A stretch of 21,482 nucleotides of DNA from a virus (IMGVR_UViG_3300035670_001393:1-21482); one strand, 5' to 3'. Numbered from the stretch's first letter, positions 1-9,221 are shown. Notes: generated by a model not told the origin, from the letters alone. Made by a program: numbers and translations.

Positions 1-1475
1 ACAGGCGGCTTCCCATGAAGAGCTTCATCCCACCCAGGAGGGGCATATTGAGGATCAAAGGGTACCTGGCCTACTACACGAAAGCCATTCCGTTCGTATA
101 TCTTGCGGAGGTTTGGAAGATCAAAGTTGTCGAGCTTGATCCCACCTTGACGAATCGCCTCCTGGATCACTGCATCACCAACACCACTGGGCCCGCCTGG
201 GACCTTGTACACACCTTTGATGTCTCCATCAGGTCCAACGAGACCACCACCACCTTCGACGGTGATAATTCGGCCTTCAGTTGCTTTGGCAATGTCTACC
301 GAGTCAACTGACCAGTACGTTGAGGGGTCCGAAGCCTTTGCAGCCTCTAGCTCTTGTACGTACTGCTCAGGTGTCAGATTTGGCCTAGTGGAAGTGACTG
401 TTGCTGAAGAAGCTCTCTGGGAGTTATTCAGAATGTCCTGAACCTCCTTGACTGCCTGTTGGGCAGCTTGCTCTTCAGGGACGCCAGCTTTCGTAGCCCT
501 GCGAAGGGCTCGTACACCAGCCAGATATGCACCTGCTGCATCAGCGGCAAAGCCCAGGCCCATACCTTCAAGGCCAGTCTTAAGAGCTGCTTCCCACGGA
601 CTGTCATCCTCGTCAACAGCCAGGGCGGTGAGCCAACTTGGGTACCAATCAGGGGCGTTCTCTTTGATCAGTGTCGAGAGATTCCCCTCCCCACGTGTTG
701 CTGAGATCAGATCTGCTGGGAGGCCCGAGACAGCTCCACGAGCTCCAGCTTGAGCAAGTACGCCGAGTTTTGCAGCGGTACTACCAGCAGCAGCAAACTT
801 TGCACCAGCAGCAGGAAGTCCACCAAAGCCACCAGTTGCAAGCATCAGAACTCCAAATTCAAGGAATCCCTGAGCAACCTTTCCCACTCCCGTTTGAGCC
901 CCAAATTCATCACGTCCTAGGTCCCAAAGAGCCCACTCGTATTTGTTCTTTATTGGATTCTCTGTGTCTTTGACGTTCCCTAATGAGGCACCAAACCTAA
1001 CTGTATCTCCGACTAGCTCACCAAAATTGAGCACGCTTGCAGCAGCACCACGAACACCACCACTCACGCTCCTTATTACTTCAGCAGTAGGGTCGTTTCT
1101 TGTTAGATCCCTTTGCCGTTGAATACTCTCCTCGAACGTTGTCCTTTGGTTCGCTCTCTCCCTGGCAATCTGATCTGGTGTCTTTTGATTGCCCTGGAAC
1201 GTATTGTCAATGGCATCAGCAGCAGGGATGTAGATGTTCTCTTCGACCCACTTACCAATACCTTGAAGAGGGTTGTTTCTTGCAGGACCATACTGTTGAA
1301 TACCATCACGCCTTACCTGATTTCTCCGAGGCGCTTGGGCTACTTGTTGCTGATCAGCCTGTTGTTGTTGTTGTGGTTGATCCTGAAGGCCCCCCAATAG
1401 CTCGTCTCTTGACACATCAAGATCAAGCTGTGAGGAGTCTACGGACTTAAATACTTTATCAATGTAGTCAGACAT
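1..1475 (-). CDS. gp16-like internal core / ejection protein, N-terminal part (3' end outside window)
   Basis: This frame is open from an ATG at 1475 to the left edge (491 codons seen, no stop), so only the N-terminal part is present. It follows the gp15-like gene with a 48-nt gap; an AGGATGGA purine stretch directly precedes the ATG. Position (last of gp13-14-15-16) and expected large size make it the T7 gp16 equivalent, an internal virion protein ejected into the host envelope to help form the DNA channel. Visible parts: Gln-rich stretch about 31-48; Gly/Ala-rich hydrophobic region about 196-260, a candidate membrane-interacting segment; and, at about 400-483, a module with RKIYERNGF and VPFDPQYAPPGW that resembles GNAT-like or polyvalent-protein domains. 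T7 gp16 begins with a lytic transglycosylase domain; I see no such domain here. Role by context fairly sure, domain reading tentative. Confidence 0.8.
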   Translation of the reverse strand, partial: MSDYIDKVFKSVDSSQLDLDVSRDELLGGLQDQPQQQQQADQQQVAQAPRRNQVRRDGIQQYGPARNNPLQGIGKWVEENIYIPAADAIDNTFQGNQKTPDQIARERANQRTTFEESIQRQRDLTRNDPTAEVIRSVSGGVRGAAASVLNFGELVGDTVRFGASLGNVKDTENPIKNKYEWALWDLGRDEFGAQTGVGKVAQGFLEFGVLMLATGGFGGLPAAGAKFAAAGSTAAKLGVLAQAGARGAVSGLPADLISATRGEGNLSTLIKENAPDWYPSWLTALAVDEDDSPWEAALKTGLEGMGLGFAADAAGAYLAGVRALRRATKAGVPEEQAAQQAVKEVQDILNNSQRASSATVTSTRPNLTPEQYVQELEAAKASDPSTYWSVDSVDIAKATEGRIITVEGGGGLVGPDGDIKGVYKVPGGPSGVGDAVIQEAIRQGGIKLDNFDLPNLRKIYERNGFRVVGQVPFDPQYAPPGWDEALHGKPP

Positions 1476-1523
1476 TCCATCCTATGGAGGTAAATACCCC
1501 GCCAGACGCATCCTCAGGGTTGG

Positions 1524-4181
1524 TTAAATTCGACCGTATTTGAGTAGATTCTGAGCGTATGCATAACGACCACCTTCGTGGCCATAGCCCCAGTACTGAT
1601 AGGAAGCCCAGCGCAATTGGTTATCGGTAGCGTTCGGGTTCATGAATACTCGATAGGCTTGAGGGTTTCTCCTTTGCATCTCTAGCTTCATATAGGCGAG
1701 CTGATCAGTCTCTGGGATCTGTTTAATAGGCTTCCCAAAGTGACGCTCAATAGCTCCTAGTCGAGCCGGATTATTTGCCCATGAAGCCCACGAAATAAGG
1801 CCCCCGTTCCTATTCGTTCCATCCCCTGCTACTTCACCCCATTCACGCAGTCCATGCCATCCGCTTTCTTGTTGGATGTTGCCAGCGATATACGCAGCAC
1901 CTTTGGTAGGAAATCCCATTGACTTGAGGTGTCGGTAACCAGCAGAAGCATCTTTGATGTCGATGACTTCCATTGGCGTTCCGCTCGTGAGAGCCCTGAG
2001 GCTTGGTAGGCCTCGTACCCCTAGCTGAGCTTCGAGGAATGCAGGAGTACTGAGTCCAAGTTTCCTTGCCCAGAGCCTTGTTTTGTTAGAAACCTCTTTC
2101 CCCTCTGTATATTTTGTAACTTCGGCTCTAAGATCAGGCACTGACAGAAACACGTCTTTTGTTGGATCCATTTCTGACCTTGGAATATTTAACTCTCCAA
2201 ACGCCTCCTCTGGGGTTATTTGTTTGAAGTCCTGAATTCCGGGGCCAACAGTTGCAATTCTAACCCTTGGCTGAGCATCTATACTTGCCCCAAACTTCCA
2301 ACCTCCACCACCGTTGTTGTCGAGCTTGTAGCGTGGTTGGCTAAGCAGGTATTGGGTCTTAGCCTCAATGACCCTTGCCAGTTCTGTTGGGCTGTTTGCA
2401 ATACCAGGATTAACCTTGACCTCTGCTTCAACAAGACTACGAAGTTCCTCTACCATTGCTCGATGTCTAATGTTGAGCTCTGCTCTGACATCTGGGGTAA
2501 GGTCTTGAGCACCAGCCGTGCCTTGCATGGAAGCCTTCAGGCCACTGTCAATCTTCTTGATGTAGTCATCAACGTTCTTGATGGCAGCCTTCTCTGGTCC
2601 CGCTTTGCTGAACTGTTTGTATTCAGCCTCGTTGATCGTTCCTTTGCTCAGGAGAGACCTAAGGGTTGACTCTGGGATCTCAACACCACGCTGCTCCATC
2701 TCCAGAAGGTCAAACTTCTTTTGAGGGTCGTAGTTCAATCCAAACTGAGCCAGCTTGCTTGCTTCAGATAGCGCATCTTCAGAACCGATAGCCCTGAGCT
2801 GGTCAATGGCCTGCTGACGGTTCTCAGGAGAAGGATTGTCATAGTAGAACTGAACAGCTTGTTTGAGGGCAATGTTCTGCTCTGTTTGCTGAAGGTTAAA
2901 CTCCTGAATGGCAGCAACTCTTGCCTCTTTTTCATACTTGTCAAAGAGGTGGTCAAACTGCTTTCCGAGCTTTGTGCCCTTATTACCGGGGACTACCTCA
3001 TGCTCTCGGAGGGCTTGAATTGCATCAACTTTCTTGTTTTCAGCCAGGTTCTTCAGAAACTCTTCTGTTACCTGGTAGTTAAGGGCAGAGCTGTACTGAC
3101 CATTGAAGCCAATGTTTCCATGTGCGTGCTCATCAGCAGCCTTTTGCCAATCAGCACCAACACTCGAAGCAGAGGTACCATCAGCAAGCTCTGAGGTCGC
3201 TGCCTGGACTCGTGCAATGTTGGCCTCTCGGACTTGTTTGGCTTCTTGTTGTGTAGCAGCCATCACAGTGTTTTGGATGGCCGCTAAAGCTGTAGGAGCA
3301 AAGACACTTGCAAGAACGCTCTTGTCTGCCCCAATCAGACCAGCTTTTTTGGCAAAGTCCCTTGTGAACTGTCTTGCATCCTCATACCCTTGAGCACCTG
3401 GTCTTATTGCACCATTAGCTGTAGCTTCAGCCAATGCAATTGGGAACATTGCCCTTGCTGCATAGGCATTTCCCCTGATAGAGCTGAGCTGGTTCCAGGT
3501 AGTACCTTGACGCAGCTTAGTCTCAGCGTTGAGGTCAATAGGATCATTTGATCCAGTCAGAGTGTCTGCTGCCTTATTAAGGGCTGTCGATTCAGACTTG
3601 ATGACTGTATCTTTGATCTTTGCTTGCTCTACCTGCTCTGCTGGCTGGACTTGTCCAAGCTCTTCAAGACTCCCAAGTCCAAGGCTGTCAAGTACAGCGT
3701 TTTCTTGCTTGATTTGTTCCTGTCTAGCTAGTCTCTGTTCTTGGAACTTGAGGGCTGTTGATGAGAGGCTCAGAAGCCCCTGTATGGCCGTCTGAGTGGC
3801 CTGTAAGTTTGCATTGGCTACAGCCTGTCCAGCCCTCATGTGAGCGCCCTCCAGGGCGGTCCTAGAGGCCTCATACGACTGTTGTTGCCTAAGGCTGTTG
3901 CTGTCGTATTGCTGCTGCATCCCAAGTACAGCTCGTTCTCCAAAGTTTTGGAGCCCAAGCCTTCCACGAGCTGCTTCCTGTTGGTAGCCAAGAGCTGCCT
4001 GATCCAGTTGCATTTGACGGGAGATCTCTCTACCCATCGTTTCTGCGTCTTGGATCGTAGCCTCTTTGTATTGACGTAGTTTCTGTTCAGAGCTTACGAC
4101 TTGCTCTGGCACAAAGTCTGCTGACCTGGCAGATCCTTGGTAGCGCGTCTCTGCCTGTTGTGATTGGTAAATTCTAGACAT
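1524..4181 (-). CDS. gp15-like internal core protein with C-terminal lysozyme-like domain
   Basis: 885 aa, against about 747 in T7 gp15. It starts by a TAATG overlap with the gp14-like gene, which suggests coupled translation. The first ~700 residues are alpha-helical in character and rich in Gln, Ala and Glu (tyrosine/glutamine-rich N-terminus, many heptad-like stretches), as expected of an ejection-core protein. From about residue 739 the composition changes to a globular domain rich in Trp, Gly and Tyr: AAYIAGNIQQESGWHGL with the candidate catalytic Glu772, then GGLISWASWANNPARLGAIE, then a Gln/Leu helix region and YQYWGYGHEGG near the end. This fits the phage tail lysozyme-type (PF18013-like) peptidoglycan-degrading fold. 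Inference: the domain cuts peptidoglycan during genome ejection, a task carried by gp16 in T7. Core-protein role is well supported by position; the enzymatic assignment rests on pattern recognition only. Confidence 0.82.
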   Translation of the reverse strand: MSRIYQSQQAETRYQGSARSADFVPEQVVSSEQKLRQYKEATIQDAETMGREISRQMQLDQAALGYQQEAARGRLGLQNFGERAVLGMQQQYDSNSLRQQQSYEASRTALEGAHMRAGQAVANANLQATQTAIQGLLSLSSTALKFQEQRLARQEQIKQENAVLDSLGLGSLEELGQVQPAEQVEQAKIKDTVIKSESTALNKAADTLTGSNDPIDLNAETKLRQGTTWNQLSSIRGNAYAARAMFPIALAEATANGAIRPGAQGYEDARQFTRDFAKKAGLIGADKSVLASVFAPTALAAIQNTVMAATQQEAKQVREANIARVQAATSELADGTSASSVGADWQKAADEHAHGNIGFNGQYSSALNYQVTEEFLKNLAENKKVDAIQALREHEVVPGNKGTKLGKQFDHLFDKYEKEARVAAIQEFNLQQTEQNIALKQAVQFYYDNPSPENRQQAIDQLRAIGSEDALSEASKLAQFGLNYDPQKKFDLLEMEQRGVEIPESTLRSLLSKGTINEAEYKQFSKAGPEKAAIKNVDDYIKKIDSGLKASMQGTAGAQDLTPDVRAELNIRHRAMVEELRSLVEAEVKVNPGIANSPTELARVIEAKTQYLLSQPRYKLDNNGGGGWKFGASIDAQPRVRIATVGPGIQDFKQITPEEAFGELNIPRSEMDPTKDVFLSVPDLRAEVTKYTEGKEVSNKTRLWARKLGLSTPAFLEAQLGVRGLPSLRALTSGTPMEVIDIKDASAGYRHLKSMGFPTKGAAYIAGNIQQESGWHGLREWGEVAGDGTNRNGGLISWASWANNPARLGAIERHFGKPIKQIPETDQLAYMKLEMQRRNPQAYRVFMNPNATDNQLRWASYQYWGYGHEGGRYAYAQNLLKYGRI

Positions 4182-5008
4182 TAGGAGCGCCTACTAGGAT
4201 TATTTGCTTCTATCCCAATCCCACCAATGAAGGTAGGGATATCGGGGAATTCAGGTAGGTAAGGGTTAGACGGATTCCAGGCAATACCACTGATAGCCCT
4301 GTTGTTCTGGCTCTTCGCTTGAAGCCAACCAGTATCCATCGAGATGAGTGCTGCATCCCGCTTTGAGTCAAAGCTTGCAGCATCCTGAGCCAAGGCAAAG
4401 CCCTTCTGACGTTCCACATCATTGAGCAGAAGGCCAATGGATTGACCAGTCCGTCCAGCAGCAAGTACATTCCCCGCATTGCCGATAGACTTAGCCAAGA
4501 TTGCTTGCTGCTCAAAGGCTGCCTGTTTACGTGCTTCGTTGAGCTTTGTTTGCTCTGCTACGTAAACCTTGTTGGCTGCTTCGTTGTTGTTGCCAATCTG
4601 AGCCTGTGCCTCTTCAAAGGTTCTCTGATAGGTCAGCCGATCAGCAGCATTTCGAGCCATGATTGTGGAGCGCTCATTTAGTACCTGCTGCCTGGCCTGA
4701 TTGTATTGATTGACCATTTGAGCATTAGCTTGCTCAACCTGCAGGTTGTAGTTCTGCTGGTTTTGCCTTTGCTGTAGCTCCAGGCCTTGATACTGCTGTT
4801 GCTGTTGTTGGAGCATCTGCTGACGTTGCTGCTCCATTTGTTGTTGCTGGGCCCTAGCTTGATAGTTCAGTTGGGCCTGGGCCTGTTGAGCCTGCATTTG
4901 AGCGGACATAATGCCCATGCTTATGCTCGCAACCGTACTAACCGCAGATATTGCAAGGCTCGCATTGGCTATTGCTGCGGCTGAAGCCCCTGCTTCTATG
5001 AAGCACAT
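4181..5008 (-). CDS. gp14-like internal virion protein (ejection protein B)
   Basis: 275 aa, longer than T7 gp14 (196 aa). It overlaps the gp13-like gene by 13 nt and ends in a TAATG junction with the gp15-like gene. Residues about 6-36 form an Ala/Ile/Ser-rich hydrophobic segment (ASAAAIANASLAISAVSTVA and onward), a likely membrane-inserting helix. It is followed by a very Gln-rich region about 37-105 with runs of Gln and a probable coiled coil, then Ala/Glu/Gln helices and a proline-containing C-terminus. T7 gp14 is ejected and forms a pore in the outer membrane; the hydrophobic N-terminus plus gene order support the same role here. The low-complexity Gln region accounts for the tgctgttg repeats visible in the DNA near 4785-4860. 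Confidence 0.82.
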   Translation of the reverse strand: MCFIEAGASAAAIANASLAISAVSTVASISMGIMSAQMQAQQAQAQLNYQARAQQQQMEQQRQQMLQQQQQQYQGLELQQRQNQQNYNLQVEQANAQMVNQYNQARQQVLNERSTIMARNAADRLTYQRTFEEAQAQIGNNNEAANKVYVAEQTKLNEARKQAAFEQQAILAKSIGNAGNVLAAGRTGQSIGLLLNDVERQKGFALAQDAASFDSKRDAALISMDTGWLQAKSQNNRAISGIAWNPSNPYLPEFPDIPTFIGGIGIEANNPSRRS

Positions 5009-5448
5009 AGTTTTACAATCTCATAATATGGAAGATTCTTTGGCCCAACATGGACCGTTTGTAGGGCTTGAAACCCTAGTAGCTTGAGAAGTTTGTGATG
5101 CATATGGTTTCTTGCGTCTGCCAGATTCCACAGCAGCGCATACTCTTTCTCTACTTCGTTTAACCAGCGCTTTGCCCCACGAACAAACCTCTGTGGGCCC
5201 TCTTGGATCACTGGTGTACAAAGCATCCAGATTTGACCTACTTGGTTGTCCAGACGCACTATCCCAGCAACACCAGCTAGGTCTCCATGTTCGTTGTGGA
5301 AGCTAATCGCTTGTTCACTGGTGACAATACCTACAGGAATATGGAGGGGGGAGTGACCCAACCCCTCCACTTCCTGCCTATCTTCTATGCGGAGATTTCT
5401 GGCAACCATCAGGCCATCTTGAATTGTGGCTTGACGGTAATACTTCAT
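4996..5448 (-). CDS. gp13-like virion assembly protein (GNAT-like)
   Basis: 150 aa, near T7 gp13 length (138 aa) and in the same place, between tail tubular protein B and gp14. It begins 3 nt after the TTPB stop. The pattern of an N-terminal ATIQDGLMVARNLR helix, a central strand region (SFHNEHGDLAGVAGIVRL, VGQIWMLCTP) and a helix with LLWNLADARNHMHHKLLKLLGF resembles the acetyltransferase-like fold of the phage gp13 family; the HKLLKLLGF segment matches the usual 'K-L-GF' end of such folds. T7 gp13 is needed for assembly of the internal core, and no acetyltransferase activity is known for it. I see no clear acetyl-CoA pyrophosphate loop, so catalysis should not be assumed. Confidence 0.8.
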   Translation of the reverse strand: MKYYRQATIQDGLMVARNLRIEDRQEVEGLGHSPLHIPVGIVTSEQAISFHNEHGDLAGVAGIVRLDNQVGQIWMLCTPVIQEGPQRFVRGAKRWLNEVEKEYALLWNLADARNHMHHKLLKLLGFQALQTVHVGPKNLPYYEIVKLCAS

Positions 5449-5451
5449 TCT

Positions 5452-8400
5452 CTATCGAATAAGGTTGATGCCCCTTGTGCTGTAATGCCCTTCCCAGCTA
5501 TAGCTGGTAATTGAAGCAGGCAGAGGGTCAGGGGCATTGATCGTGACCGTTGCAAAGTCCCCCCTACTGAAGATTGGAACTTCCTTGGTAGTTACGTCCT
5601 GTACAGCAGCACTGTTTGCCTTGTAGATGTCGGCTGGTGTTACATCCAGATCAACACTGATCGGGCTATATCCCAGCTTCTCTACAGTTACGTTGTAACG
5701 GCCTGAGTAGTAGAGATCGAGATAAACAGTCTCTACCATAGGGATGTTTTTCCTGTCAGCTTTCTTGTCCACAGTCAGCCAGAAGCTAGGTAGCTGGATC
5801 TTCATGTCGTAGACCAGACCAAGGATGTAATCCTCGTTGGCAATCTCAGTGTCTGCTGTGATGTAGTAACCAGTATTGTCTTGCTGAATTGGCAGGTTAA
5901 AAAACGCTGTTGAGGTTCCCTCCTTCGTCAAGATCAGACAGGGCTGAGCCTCTGCTACATAGCTGCCAGCAGGGAAACGGATGATGGTAGTGCCATTCTG
6001 CTGATTGGTCCTAGTGGTTTCTGACTTGTACAGGTAGAAGTCCAGCCTGGGGACAAACTTGCTCCCATATGCACTGATTGGAGAGGTCTCTGGGTCATCG
6101 ATCATCTCCAGCTTTGCCAGCACATAGGCAGTCCCGTTGTCAAGGACAAAATACCCACTGTCATGAGCAAAGCTGAACAGCCTGACAGGGCAAGGGAGTA
6201 CCCACTTTGACCACCCAGCAAGGCTACGCTCGTTGCCTGTGTTGAAGAATTTGAAGATCCAAAGGTTCTCTGTGTCATTGCCATAAGCCACAAAGCTGTT
6301 GTTGGGGCTAGACGTGGCAAATGTCAGATCAGGGGGAATGTACTCAGGTACAATCCGGGTGTTCTCAGCAACCAGGGGCCTGTTGTCAATAGAGTCCACA
6401 GCCATCTCAAACACCTTGCTGTAGGTATCGGCTTCAGTACTGAAGAGGATGGATACCCCTGTTTCCAGCGGGTGAACATTGGATGTATAGGCATAGTTGG
6501 ACAGCTCAGTCATCTTGACTGTTGCAGGACCAAAGGCAGCCTCCGATGTAGCCAAGAGGAACTGGCTGTTCTCAGCAAAGAGAAGAAGTCCTTTAGGTGT
6601 TCCTATAGCAGCTTTGAGCTGAGCAGGCTTGGTTGATGATGCAGTCATGTCAATAGGGTCAGCATCTGACACTGCAATTGCACTGCCTACAAAGAAGTTA
6701 AAATAATCTCCCGGCTGACTTAATACAACAGAATCTGCAGATAACAACCCCAGTCTATTCATAAAGAAGAACATGTCTGTGATTGTTCCGCCTACAAATG
6801 ATGGTGTAGGATTTGTTGTATCATCACCAATCTCCCGTGGAGCCCAATACAATTTATCATTGTATGTCCTACTTAGAGGACGCACTGTGAAGGCGCCGTT
6901 CGATTCCCTAATTAATGCGTGAGGCATTGTAGAGGTGTTTAGGTCTGTCAATATCCCAGGTTTAACGGTCTCCTCCCAGCTACCATTACCTGGAATATCT
7001 CCACTCCCAGATACAAATTTTACGTAGTAGTCATCTGCATCTGAGTTGGCTGTGTTCCTCACCATCAACACCATTCCAGGAATGCATTGACTGGGTAGAA
7101 GTGACACATCATTTACTGACCCTTTGATGCCGTATAGAGCATTATTTGCGGTGCCACCCCTTGTTTGAATGTTAAATTCTCTAGAGTCCGTTCTCTTGAT
7201 ATAAATGACATTACCAACAGGCGTTGCCTGGTATGAACCTAGTGCATTTATGGATGCTGTTAGGTTTGAGGTAATTGCCCCAATGTTAAGAGTGCCCGTT
7301 GTCTGATCTAGTGGCGTCGTAAATGATACTTGACTTTCTGATGCATAGCTAAAACTGAAGGTTTCTTCTTCTACAGTAACCGTGTATTGTCTGCCTAGCA
7401 TTGTGACGGTCACTGAGTCTCCACGCCTCCAATTCTGACCACCGTTGTTCAGTGTTACCCTTGTTGTATATACAGACTTGTATGTATAGTTTGGAGTGCT
7501 TGGTGCTGTTTGAACTGAAGAGATTAGGAATCTCATCCCTACAGTACTCCCTGCTGGGAAAATCTGTCCGCCCGGATACCTTTCAAGATTCGAAGGCAGA
7601 GTAATGACTTCCAAGGCATCATCATTTACGCTCCACTTCGGATTACCAGTTATTGTGTAATTTGTAATTGAAGCGCTTGAGAAGACAAATCTCTTGTTCC
7701 CTGTTTCAGGGTCGTTGTCTACAATTACTTCAATCCTAACTGTTATATTTCCCTGTGGTTTTGATTGAGTAAAAGTGGCATATTTGTATGAACCAACAGG
7801 AAAGTTGTTTGCAGAGCCTACTTTGTAAGTAAAGTAAGCCTGCATTTGATATGTAAAGTATATCCCTATACTGTCACTTGCCCATGTCAACCCTGTTGGG
7901 TAGGTAGATCCAGGTACTTGGGTTGTTACCAGTGTTGGGTTGCAGCTTGTTGTTACAGTAAAACCCAGTCCAGTTTTAGCTCCACTTGTTTCACTATAGC
8001 TTTGCGTACCAGCAGCACTACAATTTCCATTGGCTTCATCCTCAAAGCCACCTGGTGATATTGTAAGTTTTGAGGCTCTGTAGACTTTTTGTTGAGACTG
8101 CGCCTGTCCATCTCTCAAAAAATCTACAGCATAAGTTGTATTATATGCAACTTGGTTTACTACGACTAATGCTTCTTGTGTTTGTGTTGCTGATTTATCC
8201 GCAGACATGGACACCCTTTTTTCTGAATTACATAGAAGGGTGTAATCATTAATGCTCAGCTCTTTAAGGTTGGCTACGTCAGATACTGTTAGATATTGAG
8301 CGGAGTCCCCAAGCATTGTGACTGTACGCTCTGCACCTGTATCTGCTTCCCACACCCTGAGTATTGTGTTGTTGCTGGCATTCTTGTAAACACAAGCAAC

Positions 8401-8625
8401 ATAGCGTTCGTTCTTGTCCCTAAAGATGGGAAACCATTTTGCGGTCTTTGGAATATCAGTCGCTAGTCTTGCCAGAAATTTTGTAGGTGGTCTCTTGCGA
8501 CATCCAAATGTAGGATCCAGCAATACATTCTCCGCCTCCCTGACCTGACCAGGCAGCTTGAGTGGATCCGGTTGCTGGCTGACACCCCCCAGAAGGTTAG
8601 GGATTTGTTGAGAGATTGCTGCCAT
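5452..8625 (-). CDS. Tail tubular protein B (gp12-like), enlarged
   Basis: 1057 aa versus 794 for T7 gp12, the nozzle of the short tail. The start lies 2 nt after the TTPA stop (TAA-AT-ATG). The N-terminus has the family signature: SQQIPNLLGGVSQQPD at 5-20, then LPGQVREAENVLLDP and GCRKRPPTKFLA. The conserved C-terminal half has DMFFFMNRLGLLS, DYFNFFVGSA, DPIDMTAS, the LLLFAENSQFLL block and the final SWEGHYSTRGINLIR. The extra ~260 residues fall roughly between 170 and 600, in Ser/Thr/Asn/Gly-rich beta-type sequence. That stretch of DNA is visibly AT-rich: the 60-base rows at 7741, 7801 and 8101 have 20-22 G+C each, against 27-29 in the rows at 5701 and 6121. The insert probably forms an outward-facing domain on the tail tube; receptor binding is possible but unproven. 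Confidence 0.92.
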   Translation of the reverse strand: MAAISQQIPNLLGGVSQQPDPLKLPGQVREAENVLLDPTFGCRKRPPTKFLARLATDIPKTAKWFPIFRDKNERYVACVYKNASNNTILRVWEADTGAERTVTMLGDSAQYLTVSDVANLKELSINDYTLLCNSEKRVSMSADKSATQTQEALVVVNQVAYNTTYAVDFLRDGQAQSQQKVYRASKLTISPGGFEDEANGNCSAAGTQSYSETSGAKTGLGFTVTTSCNPTLVTTQVPGSTYPTGLTWASDSIGIYFTYQMQAYFTYKVGSANNFPVGSYKYATFTQSKPQGNITVRIEVIVDNDPETGNKRFVFSSASITNYTITGNPKWSVNDDALEVITLPSNLERYPGGQIFPAGSTVGMRFLISSVQTAPSTPNYTYKSVYTTRVTLNNGGQNWRRGDSVTVTMLGRQYTVTVEEETFSFSYASESQVSFTTPLDQTTGTLNIGAITSNLTASINALGSYQATPVGNVIYIKRTDSREFNIQTRGGTANNALYGIKGSVNDVSLLPSQCIPGMVLMVRNTANSDADDYYVKFVSGSGDIPGNGSWEETVKPGILTDLNTSTMPHALIRESNGAFTVRPLSRTYNDKLYWAPREIGDDTTNPTPSFVGGTITDMFFFMNRLGLLSADSVVLSQPGDYFNFFVGSAIAVSDADPIDMTASSTKPAQLKAAIGTPKGLLLFAENSQFLLATSEAAFGPATVKMTELSNYAYTSNVHPLETGVSILFSTEADTYSKVFEMAVDSIDNRPLVAENTRIVPEYIPPDLTFATSSPNNSFVAYGNDTENLWIFKFFNTGNERSLAGWSKWVLPCPVRLFSFAHDSGYFVLDNGTAYVLAKLEMIDDPETSPISAYGSKFVPRLDFYLYKSETTRTNQQNGTTIIRFPAGSYVAEAQPCLILTKEGTSTAFFNLPIQQDNTGYYITADTEIANEDYILGLVYDMKIQLPSFWLTVDKKADRKNIPMVETVYLDLYYSGRYNVTVEKLGYSPISVDLDVTPADIYKANSAAVQDVTTKEVPIFSRGDFATVTINAPDPLPASITSYSWEGHYSTRGINLIR

Positions 8626-8627
8626 AT

Positions 8628-9221
8628 TTAGTATCTATAGAGAGCGTTTACTGGTCGGTAGCTGTAAAATGGATTCCTGTTGTTGATGTCTGAGAATACG
8701 GAGTAGTCACCTTGTTGGGTGTCGTACTCAATTGCCGTTGCTCGGGCGATAACCTCTTCTCTCTCGCCAAACCTAACTGCTTCTACTGAACCAACTGATC
8801 TACCAGCAAAGACATTGGCAGCTCGGATGGTGATGTAGTTCTTAAATGCTTCAGGTAGCTCTTCAAACTCAAAGAGCCAAACAACATCCAGTTCTTGTTG
8901 GCCAGTGAAGACGAATGTGTGGTCTACTTTGTTGTAGAGCCGTGATCCTCTGATCGTGGCCTTACCTTCATATGGAGGGTTTGCCAGCGCCAGAACATTG
9001 TCTGGAATTGTGATGAACCCCGTAGCAGGGGCAGGAGTGAACGGGAACCTGTATTCAGTGTTGAAGACCCATCCTTCACCTTGAACAGCTCTGGAGATTT
9101 CATCCAGAACCTGCTCTGCCATTTCCACCAATGGGTTTCCTGTCTCCAATGTAGTAATTGGGGACTGTCCAATGTTGGAAATGATGGTATTGATTGCTGT
9201 AAGCTTTGTTGCTTTCGCCAT
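8628..9221 (-). CDS. Tail tubular protein A (gp11-like)
   Basis: 197 aa, essentially the length of T7 gp11 (196 aa). This is the adaptor ring between portal and nozzle. The N-terminal LTAINTIISNIGQSPITTLE followed by a helix ending VLDEISRAVQGEGWVFNTE matches the family pattern (AVNDIL..IGE.PVSTLE ... RGWTFN in T7). The middle has FEELPEAFKNYITIRAANVF, equivalent to the 'YDEMPECFRYWI' block in T7. It lies directly downstream of the capsid gene and its terminator-like hairpin, and two bases upstream of TTPB. I see no strong Shine-Dalgarno sequence before the ATG (the upstream bases are CCTAGAAATCTAA), so initiation may depend on an unstructured AT-rich leader. Confidence 0.92.
   Translation of the reverse strand: MAKATKLTAINTIISNIGQSPITTLETGNPLVEMAEQVLDEISRAVQGEGWVFNTEYRFPFTPAPATGFITIPDNVLALANPPYEGKATIRGSRLYNKVDHTFVFTGQQELDVVWLFEFEELPEAFKNYITIRAANVFAGRSVGSVEAVRFGEREEVIARATAIEYDTQQGDYSVFSDINNRNPFYSYRPVNALYRY

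Noticed and set aside
4785-4860. TGCTGTTG-type repeats as a possible tandem repeat or CRISPR-like element
   Set aside because: They are Gln codons of the gp14-like protein with no regular spacers.
8622-8650. CTCTCTATAGATA near the TTPA/TTPB junction, similar to the T7 promoter core CTCACTATAG
   Set aside because: Only about 10 of 18 aligned bases match the T7 promoter, it lies in TTPA codons, and the motif is not repeated elsewhere in the window.
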